Positions 1 to 12,649 of a stretch of DNA of 64,000 nucleotides are shown in pieces. Under the pieces are notes generated by a model, which searched no databases, was not told the origin of the DNA, and saw nothing but the letters and a program-made list of their open reading frames with translations. Within the stretch, counting starts at the first letter, position 1. Every line of letters starts with the position of its first letter. Position numbers and translations under genes: made by a program. The stretch comes from Pseudomonas sp. AOB-7 (GTDB lineage Bacteria > Pseudomonadota > Gammaproteobacteria > Pseudomonadales > Pseudomonadaceae), in contig NZ_RFFK01000001.1 of NCBI RefSeq assembly GCF_003696305.1, positions 840,180-904,179 on the forward strand. The letters run 5' to 3'.

Positions 1-105
1 GGCCAGGGACATCAGCCAGGCCATGCGCCCGCTGCCGCCGCAACGCCTCTCCGCCAGCGACTTCACCCGCCAGGTCGCCCACCTGCAAAGCCTCAGGAAT
101 GCCCT

Positions 106-109
<4 letters not shown>
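1..109 (+). CDS. C-terminal end of a DUF4350-type protein (partial)
   Basis: The frame starting at base 2 is open from the window edge to a TGA at 107-109 and encodes about 35 residues, ending QSLRNAL. The stop overlaps the ATG of the MoxR gene as ATGA, so the two are translationally coupled. In pseudomonads the gene directly before this MoxR/DUF58 pair is usually a DUF4350 membrane protein. That assignment rests on context only, because too little of the protein is visible to recognise a domain. Confidence 0.55.
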
Positions 110-1142
<1,033 letters not shown>

Positions 1143-1146
<4 letters not shown>

Positions 1147-2474
1147 AACCCTCGCGCCTGCTCCTCGGGCTGCTCGGCGGCCTGTTCGCCGTCGCCGTAC
1201 TGCTCGGCACCCTGCCCCTGCTCGGCGTGCGCCTGGCCGCCAGCCTGATGCCGCTGGCCTGGGGCCTGCTGCTGGCCCTGCTGCTGGTCGCCGCGGTCGA
1301 TGCGCTGTGGCTGCGTCGCCTGCCCTCGCCGCGCCTCGAACGCGCGCTGCCGGGCAACCTGCCGCTGGGGCGCTGGAGCGAGGTGCAACTGACCGCCCAC
1401 CACGATTACGCCCAGGGCCTGGAGATCGAGGCGTTCGACCATGTGCCGGCGGGCATGGCCTTCGAACACCTACCGCAGCGCATCGCCCTGCGCCCCGGCC
1501 AGCAGACGCGTTTCGCCTACCGCCTCAAGCCGCTGGTACGCGGACACTTCCACTTCCGGCACTGCGAGCTGACGCTGCCCAGCCCACTACGCCTGTGGCA
1601 GGCCAGGCGCCTGCTGGCGTTGCCCGGCGAGAGCCGCGTCTACCCCGACTTCGCCCGCCTTTACGGCGCTCAGCTGAAGGCGGTGGACGACTGGCTCAGT
1701 CAGCTCGGCGTGCGCCAGCGCCCGCGTCGCGGCCTCGGCCTGGAGTTCCACCAGCTGCGCGAATTCCGCGACGGCGACAGCCTGCGCCAGATCGACTGGA
1801 AGGCCACCGCGCGCAAGCGCACCCCCATCGCCCGCGAATACCAGGACGAGCGCGACCAGCAGATCGTCTTCCTGCTCGACTGCGGACGGCGCATGCGCAG
1901 CCAGGACGACGAGCTGTCACACTTCGACCACGCCCTCAACGCCTGCCTGCTGCTCAGCTACGTGGCGCTGCGCCAGGGCGACGCGGTGGGCCTGGCCACC
2001 TTCGCCGGCGACCAGCCGCGCTACCTGGCGCCGGTCAAGGGCCCGGCCCAGCTCAACGTGCTGCTCAATGCCGTCTACGACCTGCACGCCAGCCAGCAGC
2101 CGGCCGATTTCGCCGCTGCCGCCGACGCCCTGCTCGCCCGCCAGCGCCGCCGCGCCCTGGTGGTGCTGGTGACCAACCTGCGCGACGAGGACGACCAGGA
2201 GTTGCTCGCCGCGGTCAAGCGCCTGTCGCGCCAGCACCGCGTGCTGATCGCCAGCCTGCGCGAGGAAGTGCTCGATCGCCTGCGCCAGGAGCCGGTGCAG
2301 CAGTTCGAGCAGGCCCTGGCCTACTGCGGCACCCTGGATTACCTCAACGCCCGCGCCGACCTGCACGAACGCCTGGCCGCCCACGACGTGCCGGTGCTCG
2401 ACGCCCGCCCCGGCGAGCTGGGCCCCGAGTTGGTCAGCAACTACCTGGCCTGGAAGAAAGCCGGCGCGCTATAG
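1143..2474 (+). CDS. DUF58 domain-containing membrane protein
   Basis: A 443-residue protein with two N-terminal membrane segments (about residues 6-28 and 32-55). The DUF58 region follows, with the typical GLEFHQLREFRDGD stretch near residue 200 and RQIDWKATARKRTP after it, then a von Willebrand A-like part (VFLLDCGRRM). DUF58 proteins are the usual partners of MoxR ATPases, and here the two genes overlap by 4 bp. The start at 1143 is fixed by that overlap. The likely role is envelope-associated complex assembly, inferred from the family. Confidence 0.9.
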
Positions 2475-2748
2475 GGGGGCATGGCGAAGCCTTGTCCTCC
2501 AGGCGAACCCCGGGTACCACTACGCTCGACCCAGGCCAAGCGCTGGCAGAAGCGCGGCACAGGGCCCTGGCACCGGCTTTTCCACACAGTTGCTGCGTGG
2601 TTATGCCCGGGGGGCGGTGCTATGATCCCCGGTCTGCGGCGCAAGGAGTGGAAATTCCCGCCGCTTGCAGGCCACCCGTGCCTGCTGTTCCGGCCGCCCG
2701 TGATCGGCCCATGCGCATACCGCACACGACCTGAGTAGGAGATAGACC
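2475..2748. other. Intergenic region upstream of sodB
   Basis: This 274-bp gap has no convincing gene. A TATGAT hexamer at 2621-2626 could be a -10 element for sodB, but I see no good -35 at the right distance. A strong ribosome binding site (TAGGAG) precedes the sodB ATG. Confidence 0.4.
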
Positions 2749-3330
<582 letters not shown>

Positions 3331-3345
3331 GTTCAAGCCCCGTAA

Positions 3346-3379
3346 CGAAAAACCCGGCCTCGGCCGGGTTTTTCGTTTT
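3346..3379 (+). terminator. Rho-independent terminator of sodB
   Basis: Perfect 14-bp stem (3346-3359 with 3362-3375) with a two-base centre. Both arms carry A/T tracts, so it could act on either strand. Confidence 0.9.
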
Positions 3380-3567
3380 CGCCGCGGCGAACGGCGCTCA
3401 AGTCCGCAGCCGGCGCACCGACACAGTGCTAGACGCCTGCTGCACCGGCAGGCTGCGCGCCGTCGAGAAAAAACTGCTGGCCCGCATGATGGCCCTTTGA
3501 CGGCCAGGGCGAGATTGCCAATACTCTGATCCGACTGACGCTGGGCGCACAGAACAAGGAATCGCCT

Positions 3568-5634
3568 TTGAAGCTGGAACTGAAGAACAGCCTGTCACTC
3601 AAGTTGCTCCGCGTGGTGCTGCTCTCGGCGCTGGCAGTCGGGGTGGTTTTAAGCTGCGCGCAGATCGTCTTCGACGCTTACAAGACCCGCCAGGCAGTGG
3701 CCAACGACGCCCAGCGCATCCTCGGCATGTTCCGCGACCCCTCGACCCAGGCGGTGTACAGCCTGGATCGCGAGATGGGCATGCAGGTCATCGAGGGTCT
3801 GTTCCAGCACGAATCGGTGCGCTACGCCAGCATCGGCCACCCCAACGAACCCATGCTGGCGGAGAAATCCCGCGAGCTGACCCAGCTGCCGACGCGCTGG
3901 ATGACCGACCCGATCCTCGGCCAGGAGCAGCACTTCTCCACCAAGCTGGTCGGTCGCGGGCCCTACAGCGAATACTACGGCGACCTCAACATCACCCTGG
4001 ATACCGCGCCCTACGGCCAGAGCTTCGTCACCAACTCGGTGATCATCTTCATCTCCGGCGTGCTGCGCGCCCTGGCCATGGGCCTGGTGCTGTACCTGGT
4101 CTACCACTGGCTGCTGACCAAGCCACTGTCGAAGATCATCGAGCACCTGACCCACATCAACCCCGACCGCCCCAGCGAACACAAGCTGCCCATGCTCAGG
4201 GGCAACGAGAAGAACGAGCTGGGCCTGTGGATCAACACCGCCAACCAGCTGCTGGCCTCCATCGAGCGCAACACCCACCTGCGCCGCGAGGCGGAGAACA
4301 GCCTGCTGCGCATGGCCCAGTACGACTTCCTCACCGGTCTGCCCAATCGCCAGCAGCTGCAGCAGCAGCTCGACCAGATCCTCGAGGACGCCGGCCGTCT
4401 GCAACGCCGCGTCGCCGTGCTGTGCGTCGGCCTGGACGACTTCAAGGGCATCAACGAGCAGTTCAGCTACCAGAGCGGCGACCAGCTGCTGCTGGCGCTG
4501 TCCGATCGCCTGCGCAGCCACAGCGGCCGCCTCGGCGCGCTGGCCCGCCTCGGCGGCGACCAGTTCGCCCTGGTCCAGGCCGATATCGAACAACCCTACG
4601 AGGCCGCCGAGCTGGCGCAGAGCGTGCTCGACGACCTGGAGCAGCCGTTCCTCCTCGACCAGCAGGAAGTGCAGCTGCGCGCCACCATCGGCATCACCCT
4701 GTTCCCCGAGGACGGCGACAGCACCGAGAAGCTGCTGCAGAAGGCCGAACAGACCATGACCCTGGCCAAGAGCCGCTCGCGCAACCGCTACCAGTTCTAT
4801 ATCGCCAGCGTCGACAGCGAGATGCGCCGCCGCCGCGAACTGGAAAAGGACCTGCGCGAGGCGCTGGCGCAGAACCAGCTGCACCTGGTCTACCAGCCGC
4901 AGGTGGACTACCGCGACCACCGCGTGGTCGGCGTCGAGGCGCTGCTGCGCTGGCAGCACCCGCAACACGGCTTCGTCGCGCCGGACCTGTTCATCCCGCT
5001 GGCCGAACAGAACGGCACCATCATCCCCATCGGCGAATGGGTGCTCGACCAGACCTGTCGCCAGCTGCGCGAGTGGCACGACCAGGGTTTCAGCGACCTG
5101 CGCATGGCCATCAACCTGTCCACCGTGCAACTGCACCACGCCGAGCTGCCGCGAGTGGTCAACAACCTGATGCAGGTCTACCGCCTGCCGGCCAAGAGCC
5201 TGGAGTTGGAAGTCACCGAGACCGGCCTGATGGAAGACATCAGCACCGCCGCCCAGCACCTGCTCAGCCTGCGCCGCTCCGGCGCCTTGATCGCCATTGA
5301 CGACTTCGGTACCGGCTACTCCTCGCTGAGCTACCTCAAGAGCCTGCCGCTGGACAAGATCAAGATCGACAAGAGCTTCGTCCAGGACCTGCTGGAAGAC
5401 GAGGACGACGCCACCATCGTTCGCGCCATCATCCAGCTCGGCAAGAGCCTGGGCATGCAGGTGATCGCCGAGGGCGTGGAGACCGCTGAGCAGGAGGCCT
5501 ACATCATCGCCCAGGGCTGCCACGAGGGTCAGGGCTACCTGTACAGCAAGCCGCTGCCAGCGCGCGAACTGACCCTGTTCCTCAAGCAGGCCCGCCGCCT
5601 CAGCGCCGCCGCCGGTAACCCCGCCACGCTTTAA
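3568..5634 (+). CDS. bifA: Cyclic-di-GMP phosphodiesterase BifA (GGDEF-EAL)
   Basis: A 688-residue inner-membrane protein that hydrolyses c-di-GMP and so opposes biofilm formation and favours motility. Order: TM segment (about 12-34), periplasmic part, second TM (about 150-180), linker, degenerate GGDEF domain with GGDQF at about 329-333, then an EAL domain with EALLR near residue 457 and IDDFGTGYSSL. GGDQF in place of GGDEF is characteristic of BifA, whose GGDEF half is not a cyclase. The start is TTG at 3568, preceded by AAGGA at 3556-3560, and gives MKLELKNS as in P. aeruginosa PA4367. It sits next to sodB as there. Confidence 0.95.
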   Translation: MKLELKNSLSLKLLRVVLLSALAVGVVLSCAQIVFDAYKTRQAVANDAQRILGMFRDPSTQAVYSLDREMGMQVIEGLFQHESVRYASIGHPNEPMLAEKSRELTQLPTRWMTDPILGQEQHFSTKLVGRGPYSEYYGDLNITLDTAPYGQSFVTNSVIIFISGVLRALAMGLVLYLVYHWLLTKPLSKIIEHLTHINPDRPSEHKLPMLRGNEKNELGLWINTANQLLASIERNTHLRREAENSLLRMAQYDFLTGLPNRQQLQQQLDQILEDAGRLQRRVAVLCVGLDDFKGINEQFSYQSGDQLLLALSDRLRSHSGRLGALARLGGDQFALVQADIEQPYEAAELAQSVLDDLEQPFLLDQQEVQLRATIGITLFPEDGDSTEKLLQKAEQTMTLAKSRSRNRYQFYIASVDSEMRRRRELEKDLREALAQNQLHLVYQPQVDYRDHRVVGVEALLRWQHPQHGFVAPDLFIPLAEQNGTIIPIGEWVLDQTCRQLREWHDQGFSDLRMAINLSTVQLHHAELPRVVNNLMQVYRLPAKSLELEVTETGLMEDISTAAQHLLSLRRSGALIAIDDFGTGYSSLSYLKSLPLDKIKIDKSFVQDLLEDEDDATIVRAIIQLGKSLGMQVIAEGVETAEQEAYIIAQGCHEGQGYLYSKPLPARELTLFLKQARRLSAAAGNPATL

Positions 5635-5676
5635 AGGGGCAAGCCCACCTCGATGGCGGGCTCGCCGCCCTAGGCC

Positions 5677-6579
5677 TCAGAAATGCCGCACGCCCAGCAG
5701 CCAGGCAGTGGCTAAAGCGCCGACCAGACACAGCGCCGCGCCGGCCGCGGCCTGCCAGTAGAAGCCGCGGGCCAACTCGTCTTCGCCGGCATTGGCAAGA
5801 ATGAAGGGACGCGCCTCGCCCGGCTTGGCCATCTTGTGCCGCGCCGGCTCGGCGCTGCTGCGCCGGTGCCTGTGCTCCGCCTCCAGCTGCGCGGCCAAGC
5901 GCACGCGGCCCCACTCGCGCTCGTCCAGCTCGCCGTTGCCGTCGCTGTCGAAACGCTGCAGCAGCCCGGCATAGTCGCCCTTCCACTCGCGGATCACCTG
6001 GCCCTGCGCGCCGTGCAGGTCGAGGCCCTGCTGGCCGCCGCCGGTGGTGCGGAAATCGCCGATGGCATAGAGCGGCTGGCCGACGTGAAAACGCTCCTCG
6101 CAGTAGCGGTAACGCTTGCCGCTGCTGAGAAAGCCCAGCAGCCCGGTCTTGGCCGGCCCCAGCGGGTGACGCAGGTTGCCCTGCCAGACCTCGCGCACCA
6201 GCGGGCGCACCTCGGCGCCGCGCGGGTCGATCAGGCATTCGCCGGTACCGTCGACCAGGCGCAGCCAGGCATCGCTGCTGCCACTCTCGATCACCCGCCA
6301 GCTGCGCTTCTTGCCGCTGGATTTGTACTCCTCGATGCGAAAGCGCCACCACAGGCAGGGTTTACCGGTCAGCGGGCCGCGCACCGCCGCCTCGGGCAGC
6401 TCCTCCAGCACGCCGTAGAGTTCGACATAGCCCTGCGCCGCCGAGCGGATCTTCGAGGTCGGCGTGTCCAACAGATGGCGCGCCTGCGACCAGCGTCGCA
6501 GACACCACCAGCCACCGCCCAGACAAGCGCCCAGGCTGAATCCCAGGGCGACCAGCAGGCCGCCGATGTCGCCTTCCAT
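5677..6579 (-). CDS. GIDE-domain membrane protein with an EF-hand loop
   Basis: A 300-residue protein with an N-terminal membrane segment (about 5-25), a central GIDE/E3-ligase-like region (residues about 40-200, with KPCLWWRFRIEEY), a canonical EF-hand calcium loop at 211-222 (DSDGNGELDERE) and a C-terminal membrane segment (about 277-296). The GIDE domain is named for a eukaryotic ubiquitin ligase, but bacterial versions lack the RING finger and have no known function. The gene begins 4 bp after the LemA stop, so the two form an operon, the same pairing as LemA with GIDE proteins elsewhere. Its position matches PA4368. Confidence 0.8.
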   Translation of the reverse strand: MEGDIGGLLVALGFSLGACLGGGWWCLRRWSQARHLLDTPTSKIRSAAQGYVELYGVLEELPEAAVRGPLTGKPCLWWRFRIEEYKSSGKKRSWRVIESGSSDAWLRLVDGTGECLIDPRGAEVRPLVREVWQGNLRHPLGPAKTGLLGFLSSGKRYRYCEERFHVGQPLYAIGDFRTTGGGQQGLDLHGAQGQVIREWKGDYAGLLQRFDSDGNGELDEREWGRVRLAAQLEAEHRHRRSSAEPARHKMAKPGEARPFILANAGEDELARGFYWQAAAGAALCLVGALATAWLLGVRHF

Positions 6580-6583
6580 CGCC

Positions 6584-7156
6584 TCAGCTGAACAGCGATT
6601 TGAGGTCGACGTCGGCCTTCTCGGCGTCGCTGAACACCAGCAGCTCGGCGGCCTGGAAGGCGAACAGGCGGGCCAGGATCACGTCGGGGAACTGCTCGAT
6701 GCGCACGTTGTTGAGGTTGACCGCCTCGTTGTACAGCTCGCGGCGGTCGGCGATGCCGTTCTCCAGGCCGCTGATGCGCTGCTGCAGGTGCTGGAAGCTG
6801 TCGTTGGCCTTGAGCTCCGGGTAGTTCTCGGCCAGCGCGAAGAGCTGGCCGAGGCCGGCGCGCAGGCCGCTTTCCGCCTTGCCCAGGGCGCCGACGTCGT
6901 GCTGCTCGCGGGCGCTGGCCACGGCGCTGCGCGCGGCGATCACCCGCTCCAGGGTGGCGCCCTCGTACTGCATGTACTGCTTGCAGGTCTCCACCAGCTT
7001 GGGCAGCTCGTCGTGGCGCTGCTTGAGCAGCACGTCGATATTCGACCAGGCCTTGCTCACCCCATGCTTGAGGCGCACCAGGCCGTTGTACAGCGACACC
7101 GCGTAGGCGCCGAGCAGGACGAGGACGACGATCAGGATCACGGCGGTCAGGCTCAT
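6584..7156 (-). CDS. LemA family protein
   Basis: A 190-residue protein with one N-terminal membrane segment (about 3-20), followed by the helical LemA domain (YNGLVRLKHGVSKAWSNIDVLLKQRHDELPK...). LemA proteins are membrane-anchored coiled-helix proteins of poorly known function. The ATG at 7154-7156 is preferred over an upstream in-frame ATG because it places the membrane segment at the N-terminus, as in the family. It is first in the operon with the GIDE protein and divergent from icmP. Confidence 0.9.
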   Translation of the reverse strand: MSLTAVILIVVLVLLGAYAVSLYNGLVRLKHGVSKAWSNIDVLLKQRHDELPKLVETCKQYMQYEGATLERVIAARSAVASAREQHDVGALGKAESGLRAGLGQLFALAENYPELKANDSFQHLQQRISGLENGIADRRELYNEAVNLNNVRIEQFPDVILARLFAFQAAELLVFSDAEKADVDLKSLFS

Positions 7157-7259
7157 GCAGTTTTCTCCATGCAGAACTGCGAATCGGTGCCGGCATTCTA
7201 GCGGCAGCGGCGCCCGGCGGCAGCGATATCCCGCACAGCGACGCATAATGGCCTTTACA

Positions 7260-7284
7260 CATAATGCGAAACATTTGCATTATG
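7260..7284. promoter_or_regulatory. Putative Fur box upstream of icmP
   Basis: A 25-bp near-palindrome reads CATAAT-GCGAAA-C-ATTTGC-ATTATG, the 6-6-1-6-6 hexamer layout of extended Fur sites; the outer 8 bases of each arm match perfectly. It lies 62 bp before the icmP ATG in the divergent region with LemA. Iron control of the imelysin genes is inferred. Confidence 0.65.
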
Positions 7285-7345
7285 TTGCAGTTTTACAGGT
7301 ACCCCTGCGTAACATCCACATTCCGCACATGCAAAGGACCCCGTC

Positions 7346-8683
<1,338 letters not shown>

Positions 8684-8703
8684 TCGAACCGGTAACCGCA
8701 CGG

Positions 8704-8736
8704 ACCGGCGCTTTCGCAAGGGAGCGCCGGTTTTTT
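8704..8736 (+). terminator. Terminator of icmP
   Basis: A 9-bp perfect stem (8704-8712 with 8723-8731), 10-base loop, then six T residues. Confidence 0.88.
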
Positions 8737-8779
8737 ATGGGCGATTACACGCCCTGTAGGAGCAGTCTGGCACCCGATT

Positions 8780-8800
8780 CCCGGATTGCATCCAGGCTAC
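8780..8800. repeat. REP-like palindromic repeat, copy 1
   Basis: CCCGGATTGCATCCAGGCTAC. The same core, CCGGATTGCATCCGG, recurs at 12542 and 44022. It is a small hairpin-forming intergenic repeat of the type common in Pseudomonas genomes. Confidence 0.7.
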
Positions 8801-8913
8801 AAGACAGCTTTGCGCGACCTTTTGCCCCGCCAATGAAACGCTAATCCATCTTATTTAAGCTCCGTTAGCCTGCTAAGCTTAGCCCCCTCCTGTTTCACGC
8901 TCCGGACTCTTCG

Positions 8914-10326
8914 ATGCTGTCGTTCCCGCGCCGTTTGCTGCCCCTGCTGGCTCTCGCCCTGGCCGCCTGCGATCAGCAACCGCGCTTTACCGCCGCCGAA
9001 CCCAGCGAAGCGCTCTCGGCCGGCGCCGCCAGCGTGCGCCAGTACGATCACAACGCCTTCTCCATGCCCGCGGCCAACCTGGCACCGAGCCGGCGTCTGG
9101 ACTTCGCCGTGGGCAACAGCTTCTTCCGCAATCCCTGGGTCGTCGCCCCGGCCACCACCACCGCACGCGACGGCCTCGGCCCGCTGTTCAACACCAACGC
9201 CTGCCAGAACTGCCATATCAAGGACGGCCGCGGCCACCCGCCGGCGCCCGATGCGACCAGCGCCGCCTCGCTGCTGGTGCGTCTGTCGCTGCCCCACGAT
9301 GCGGCCCAGGCCGCGCTGATCGAACGCCTGGGGGTGATTCCCGAGCCGACCTATGGCAGCCAGCTGCAGGACATGGCCAACCCCGGCGTGGCGGCGGAAG
9401 GCAAGGTGCGCCTGAGCTACCGCAGCGTGCCGGTGCGCTTCGCCGACGGCACGCTGGTGGAGCTGCGCCAGCCCGAGCTGCAGATCAGCCAGCTCGGCTA
9501 CGGCGACATGCACCCGGACACCCGTTTCTCGGTGCGCGTGGCGCCGCCGATGATCGGCCTGGGCCTGCTCGAGGCCATTGCCGAGGCGGATATCCTGGCC
9601 AACGCCGACCCGGGCGACGCCAACGGCGACGGCATCTCCGGGCGCCCCAACCGGGTCTGGGATCGCGTCCAGCAACGCAGCGTGCTCGGCCGCTTCGGCT
9701 GGAAGGCCGGCCAACCGAACCTCAATCAGCAGAACGCCGAGGCCTTCGCCAATGACATGGGCCTGACCAGCTCGCTGATCCCCCACGACAACTGCAGTCC
9801 AGCGCAAACCGATTGCCTGGCCGCGCCCCATGGCGGCGAACCGGAGGTCAGCGACAATATTCTCGCCAGCGTGCTGTTCTACAGCCGCAACCTCGGCGTG
9901 CCGGCGCGTCGTGACGTCGACTCGCCCGAAGTACTCAAGGGCAAGAATCTGTTCCACCAGGCCGGCTGCCAGAAGTGCCACACCCCCAGCTTCACCACTG
10001 CGCCTGATGCCGCCGAGCCGGAACTGGCAGGCCAGTCGATCCGTCCCTATAGCGACCTGCTGCTGCACGACATGGGCGAGGGCCTGGCCGACGGCCGCGA
10101 GGAGTTTCTCGCCACTGGCCGCGAGTGGCGCACCGCGCCGCTGTGGGGCATCGGCCTGACGCAGACGGTCAATGGTCACAGCCAGTTCCTCCACGACGGC
10201 CGCGCGCGCAACCTGCTGGAAGCCATCCTCTGGCACGGCGGCGAGGCCGAGGCGGCCAAGCAGCAGGTCCTCACCTTCGACGCCGAGCAGCGCGCCGCGC
10301 TGCTGGCCTTTCTCAATTCCCTATAA
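8914..10326 (+). CDS. Di-heme c-type cytochrome oxidoreductase (DUF1111), lipoprotein
   Basis: A 470-residue exported lipoprotein (lipobox LAAC near residue 21) of the di-heme oxidoreductase family, formerly called thiol oxidoreductase. Two c-type haem motifs are present: CQNCH at 97-101 and CQKCH at 352-356. It precedes a second imelysin gene and a DUF1513 gene with spacings of 10 and 2 bp. This imelysin/di-heme/DUF1513 set recurs in Proteobacteria and is thought to act in periplasmic iron acquisition or redox. Position matches PA4371. Confidence 0.88.
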   Translation: MLSFPRRLLPLLALALAACDQQPRFTAAEPSEALSAGAASVRQYDHNAFSMPAANLAPSRRLDFAVGNSFFRNPWVVAPATTTARDGLGPLFNTNACQNCHIKDGRGHPPAPDATSAASLLVRLSLPHDAAQAALIERLGVIPEPTYGSQLQDMANPGVAAEGKVRLSYRSVPVRFADGTLVELRQPELQISQLGYGDMHPDTRFSVRVAPPMIGLGLLEAIAEADILANADPGDANGDGISGRPNRVWDRVQQRSVLGRFGWKAGQPNLNQQNAEAFANDMGLTSSLIPHDNCSPAQTDCLAAPHGGEPEVSDNILASVLFYSRNLGVPARRDVDSPEVLKGKNLFHQAGCQKCHTPSFTTAPDAAEPELAGQSIRPYSDLLLHDMGEGLADGREEFLATGREWRTAPLWGIGLTQTVNGHSQFLHDGRARNLLEAILWHGGEAEAAKQQVLTFDAEQRAALLAFLNSL

Positions 10327-10336
10327 GGAGCCCGAC

Positions 10337-11398
10337 ATGCTGCACAAGAGCCTGATCGCCTCTCTGCTCGGCCTGGCCCTGGTCGGCTGCGGCCAGCAGG
10401 AGCCCAATGCCAAGGTCAGCGCGGCGCTGGCCGACGGCGTGCTGCTGCCGGCCTACAGCAGCTGGCAGGAAGCCGACCGCCAACTCGCCGCCAGCGCCGC
10501 CGCCTTCTGCGCCGGCGACGCCGACCTGCCGGCCGCGCGCCAGGCCTTCCTCGGCGCGCAGAGCGCCTGGGCCGGGCTGCAGCCGCTGCTGCTCGGGCCG
10601 CTGGCCGAAGGCAATCGCGCCTGGCAGATCCAGTTCTGGCCGGACAAGAAGAACCTGGTGCAGCGCCAGGTCGAAGCCCTGGTCAAGAACAAGCCGCAGC
10701 TGAGCCAGGCCGACGTGGAAAGCGCCAGCGTGGTGGTGCAGGGCCTGAGCGCCTACGAGTACCTGCTGTTCGACCCCAGCCTGGATCTGGCCCAGGCCGA
10801 GCAGAAGGCGCGCTACTGCCCGCTGCTGACGGCCATCGGCGAGCATCAGCAGGCGCTGGCCGGCGAGATTCTCGGCGAGTGGCAGGGCGAACAGGGCATG
10901 GCCGCGCAGTTGAAGCGCTTTCCCAACGAGCGCTACGCCGACGCCGACGAGGCCATCGCCGAACTGCTGCGCGTGCAGGTCGGCGCCCTCGACGGCCTGA
11001 AGAAGAAGCTCGGCGCGCCCATGGGCCGGCAGAGCAAGGGCATCCCCCAGCCCTACCAGGCCGAAGCCTGGCGCAGCGCCGCCAGCCTGGCCAACCTCGG
11101 TGCCGCCCTGGCCAGCGCCGAACAGCTGTGGCACGGCAGCAACAAGGACGGTATTCAGGCCCTGCTGGGCAAGGATCAGGCCGAGCTGGTCGGGCGTATC
11201 GACGCCGCCTACCAGGACACCCGCCAGCGCCTGGCCGCGCTGGAGCGGCCGCTGGGCGAACTGCTCGGCGAAGACGCCGGGCGCGCCAACCTCGACGAGT
11301 TGTACGACAGCCTCAATCGCCTGCACCGCCTGCAGGAAGGCGAGCTGGCCAAGGCCCTCGGCGTGCAGATCGGCTTCAACGCCCACGACGGGGACTGA
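10337..11398 (+). CDS. Second imelysin-family lipoprotein, with altered metal motif
   Basis: A 353-residue lipoprotein (lipobox LVGC, Cys near residue 16) starting at 10337 behind AAGGAG. The imelysin fold is recognisable, with GLSAYEYLLFDP at the place of the GxHxxE motif. However, the His is Ser138 here, so the motif reads GLSAYE and only Glu141 is kept. This may change or abolish metal binding. It lies 10 bp after the di-heme cytochrome gene and 2 bp before the DUF1513 gene, so it is co-transcribed. Position matches PA4372. Confidence 0.87.
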   Translation: MLHKSLIASLLGLALVGCGQQEPNAKVSAALADGVLLPAYSSWQEADRQLAASAAAFCAGDADLPAARQAFLGAQSAWAGLQPLLLGPLAEGNRAWQIQFWPDKKNLVQRQVEALVKNKPQLSQADVESASVVVQGLSAYEYLLFDPSLDLAQAEQKARYCPLLTAIGEHQQALAGEILGEWQGEQGMAAQLKRFPNERYADADEAIAELLRVQVGALDGLKKKLGAPMGRQSKGIPQPYQAEAWRSAASLANLGAALASAEQLWHGSNKDGIQALLGKDQAELVGRIDAAYQDTRQRLAALERPLGELLGEDAGRANLDELYDSLNRLHRLQEGELAKALGVQIGFNAHDGD

Positions 11399-11400
11399 CG

Positions 11401-12504
11401 ATGCAGCGCAGAACCTTGCTCGGCCTGGGCGCGCTGCTCGGCGTCGGCGCCGCGACCGGCGCCTTTGCCGGCTGGACCCTGCTCGGCCCAAAGGGCCAGC
11501 CGCTGCTGCTGTCCGCCCGCGACGACGGCGACGGCCGCCACTACGCCGTGGGTTTCCGACTGGACGGCTCGCGCGCCTTCGCCACGCAGGTAGCCGAGCG
11601 CTGCCACGACGTGGTGCCGCACCCCAGCCTGCCGCTGGCGCTGTTCGTCGGCCGCCGGCCGAGCACCGAGAGCTACCTGATCGACACCCGCGACGGCCGC
11701 CTGCTGCAGCGCCTGGTCACGCCGGCCGGCCGCCACTTCAACGGCCACGCGGTGTTCCACAAGGGCGGCGACTGGCTGTACACCACCGAGAACGACACCA
11801 ACGAGCCCGGTCGCGGCGTGCTCGGCGTCTACCGCCTGCAGGGCGAGCGCCTGGTGCGCGCCGGCGAGCATGCCAGCCACGGCGTCGGCCCGCACCAGCT
11901 GCTGTGGATGCCCGACGGCGAAACCCTGGTGGTGGCCAATGGCGGCATCCGCACCGAAGCCGAGAGCCGGGTGGAGATGAACCTCGACGCCATGGACGCC
12001 AGCCTGGTGCTGATGCGCCGCGACGGCAGCCTGGTCAGCCGCGAACGCCTGGCCGAGCAGCAGAACAGCGTGCGCCACCTGGCCGTGGCCAGCGACGGCA
12101 CGGTGGTCAGCGGCCAGCAATATATGGGCGACATCCAGGATGCGGCCCCGCTGCTGGCGATCAAGCGTCCCGGCCAGGCCTTCCAGCCCTTCCCCCTGGG
12201 CGAGGCGCAGCGCCTGGCGATGAACCAGTACACCGCCAGCGTGGCGATCCACAGCGAGCTGCGCCTGCTGGCGCTGACCGCCCCGCGCGGCAACCGCTTC
12301 TTCATCTGGGACCTGGACAGCGCCGCGGTGCGCCTGGACGTGCCGCTGGCCGACTGCGCCGGGGTCGGCGCGCTGGCCGAGGGCTTCGTGGTCAGCTCCG
12401 GCCAGGGCCGCTGCCGCCTGTACGACTGCCGCGGCGAGCGCATAGTCGCCAAGGCGCTGGAGTTGCCGGCCGGGCTGTGGGACAACCACCTGCGCCTGGC
12501 CTGA
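11401..12504 (+). CDS. DUF1513 periplasmic protein
   Basis: A 367-residue protein whose N-terminus ([24 protein letters not shown]) looks like a Tat-type leader: an Arg-Arg pair followed by a hydrophobic stretch. The rest is a beta-propeller-like DUF1513 domain (for example [14 protein letters not shown] and [22 protein letters not shown]). The start is set by the 2-bp gap from the preceding stop. It is last in the di-heme/imelysin operon. Function unknown; probably a periplasmic accessory of iron handling. Confidence 0.87.
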   Translation: MQRRTLLGLGALLGVGAATGAFAGWTLLGPKGQPLLLSARDDGDGRHYAVGFRLDGSRAFATQVAERCHDVVPHPSLPLALFVGRRPSTESYLIDTRDGRLLQRLVTPAGRHFNGHAVFHKGGDWLYTTENDTNEPGRGVLGVYRLQGERLVRAGEHASHGVGPHQLLWMPDGETLVVANGGIRTEAESRVEMNLDAMDASLVLMRRDGSLVSRERLAEQQNSVRHLAVASDGTVVSGQQYMGDIQDAAPLLAIKRPGQAFQPFPLGEAQRLAMNQYTASVAIHSELRLLALTAPRGNRFFIWDLDSAAVRLDVPLADCAGVGALAEGFVVSSGQGRCRLYDCRGERIVAKALELPAGLWDNHLRLA

Positions 12505-12541
12505 CGCTCTGGGGGCGACCCGGGACGCGAGCCTGCCGCGT

Positions 12542-12560
12542 CCCGGATTGCATCCGGGCC
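12542..12560. repeat. REP-like palindromic repeat, copy 2
   Basis: CCCGGATTGCATCCGGGCC, a near-perfect hairpin copy of the repeat at 8780 and 44022. Confidence 0.7.
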
Positions 12561-12649
12561 ATCCGCGCCAGCGGTTGGGGGCGCCGCGAGCCTCGCAAGG
12601 CGAAACGCCTCCCCCGCCTCCGCGAGAGCAACGGCAAACAGACGCGCAA

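Noticed and set aside
8872..8883. GCTAAGCTTAGC perfect 12-bp palindrome before the di-heme gene
   Set aside because: Short, single copy and not resembling a known operator; could be chance.
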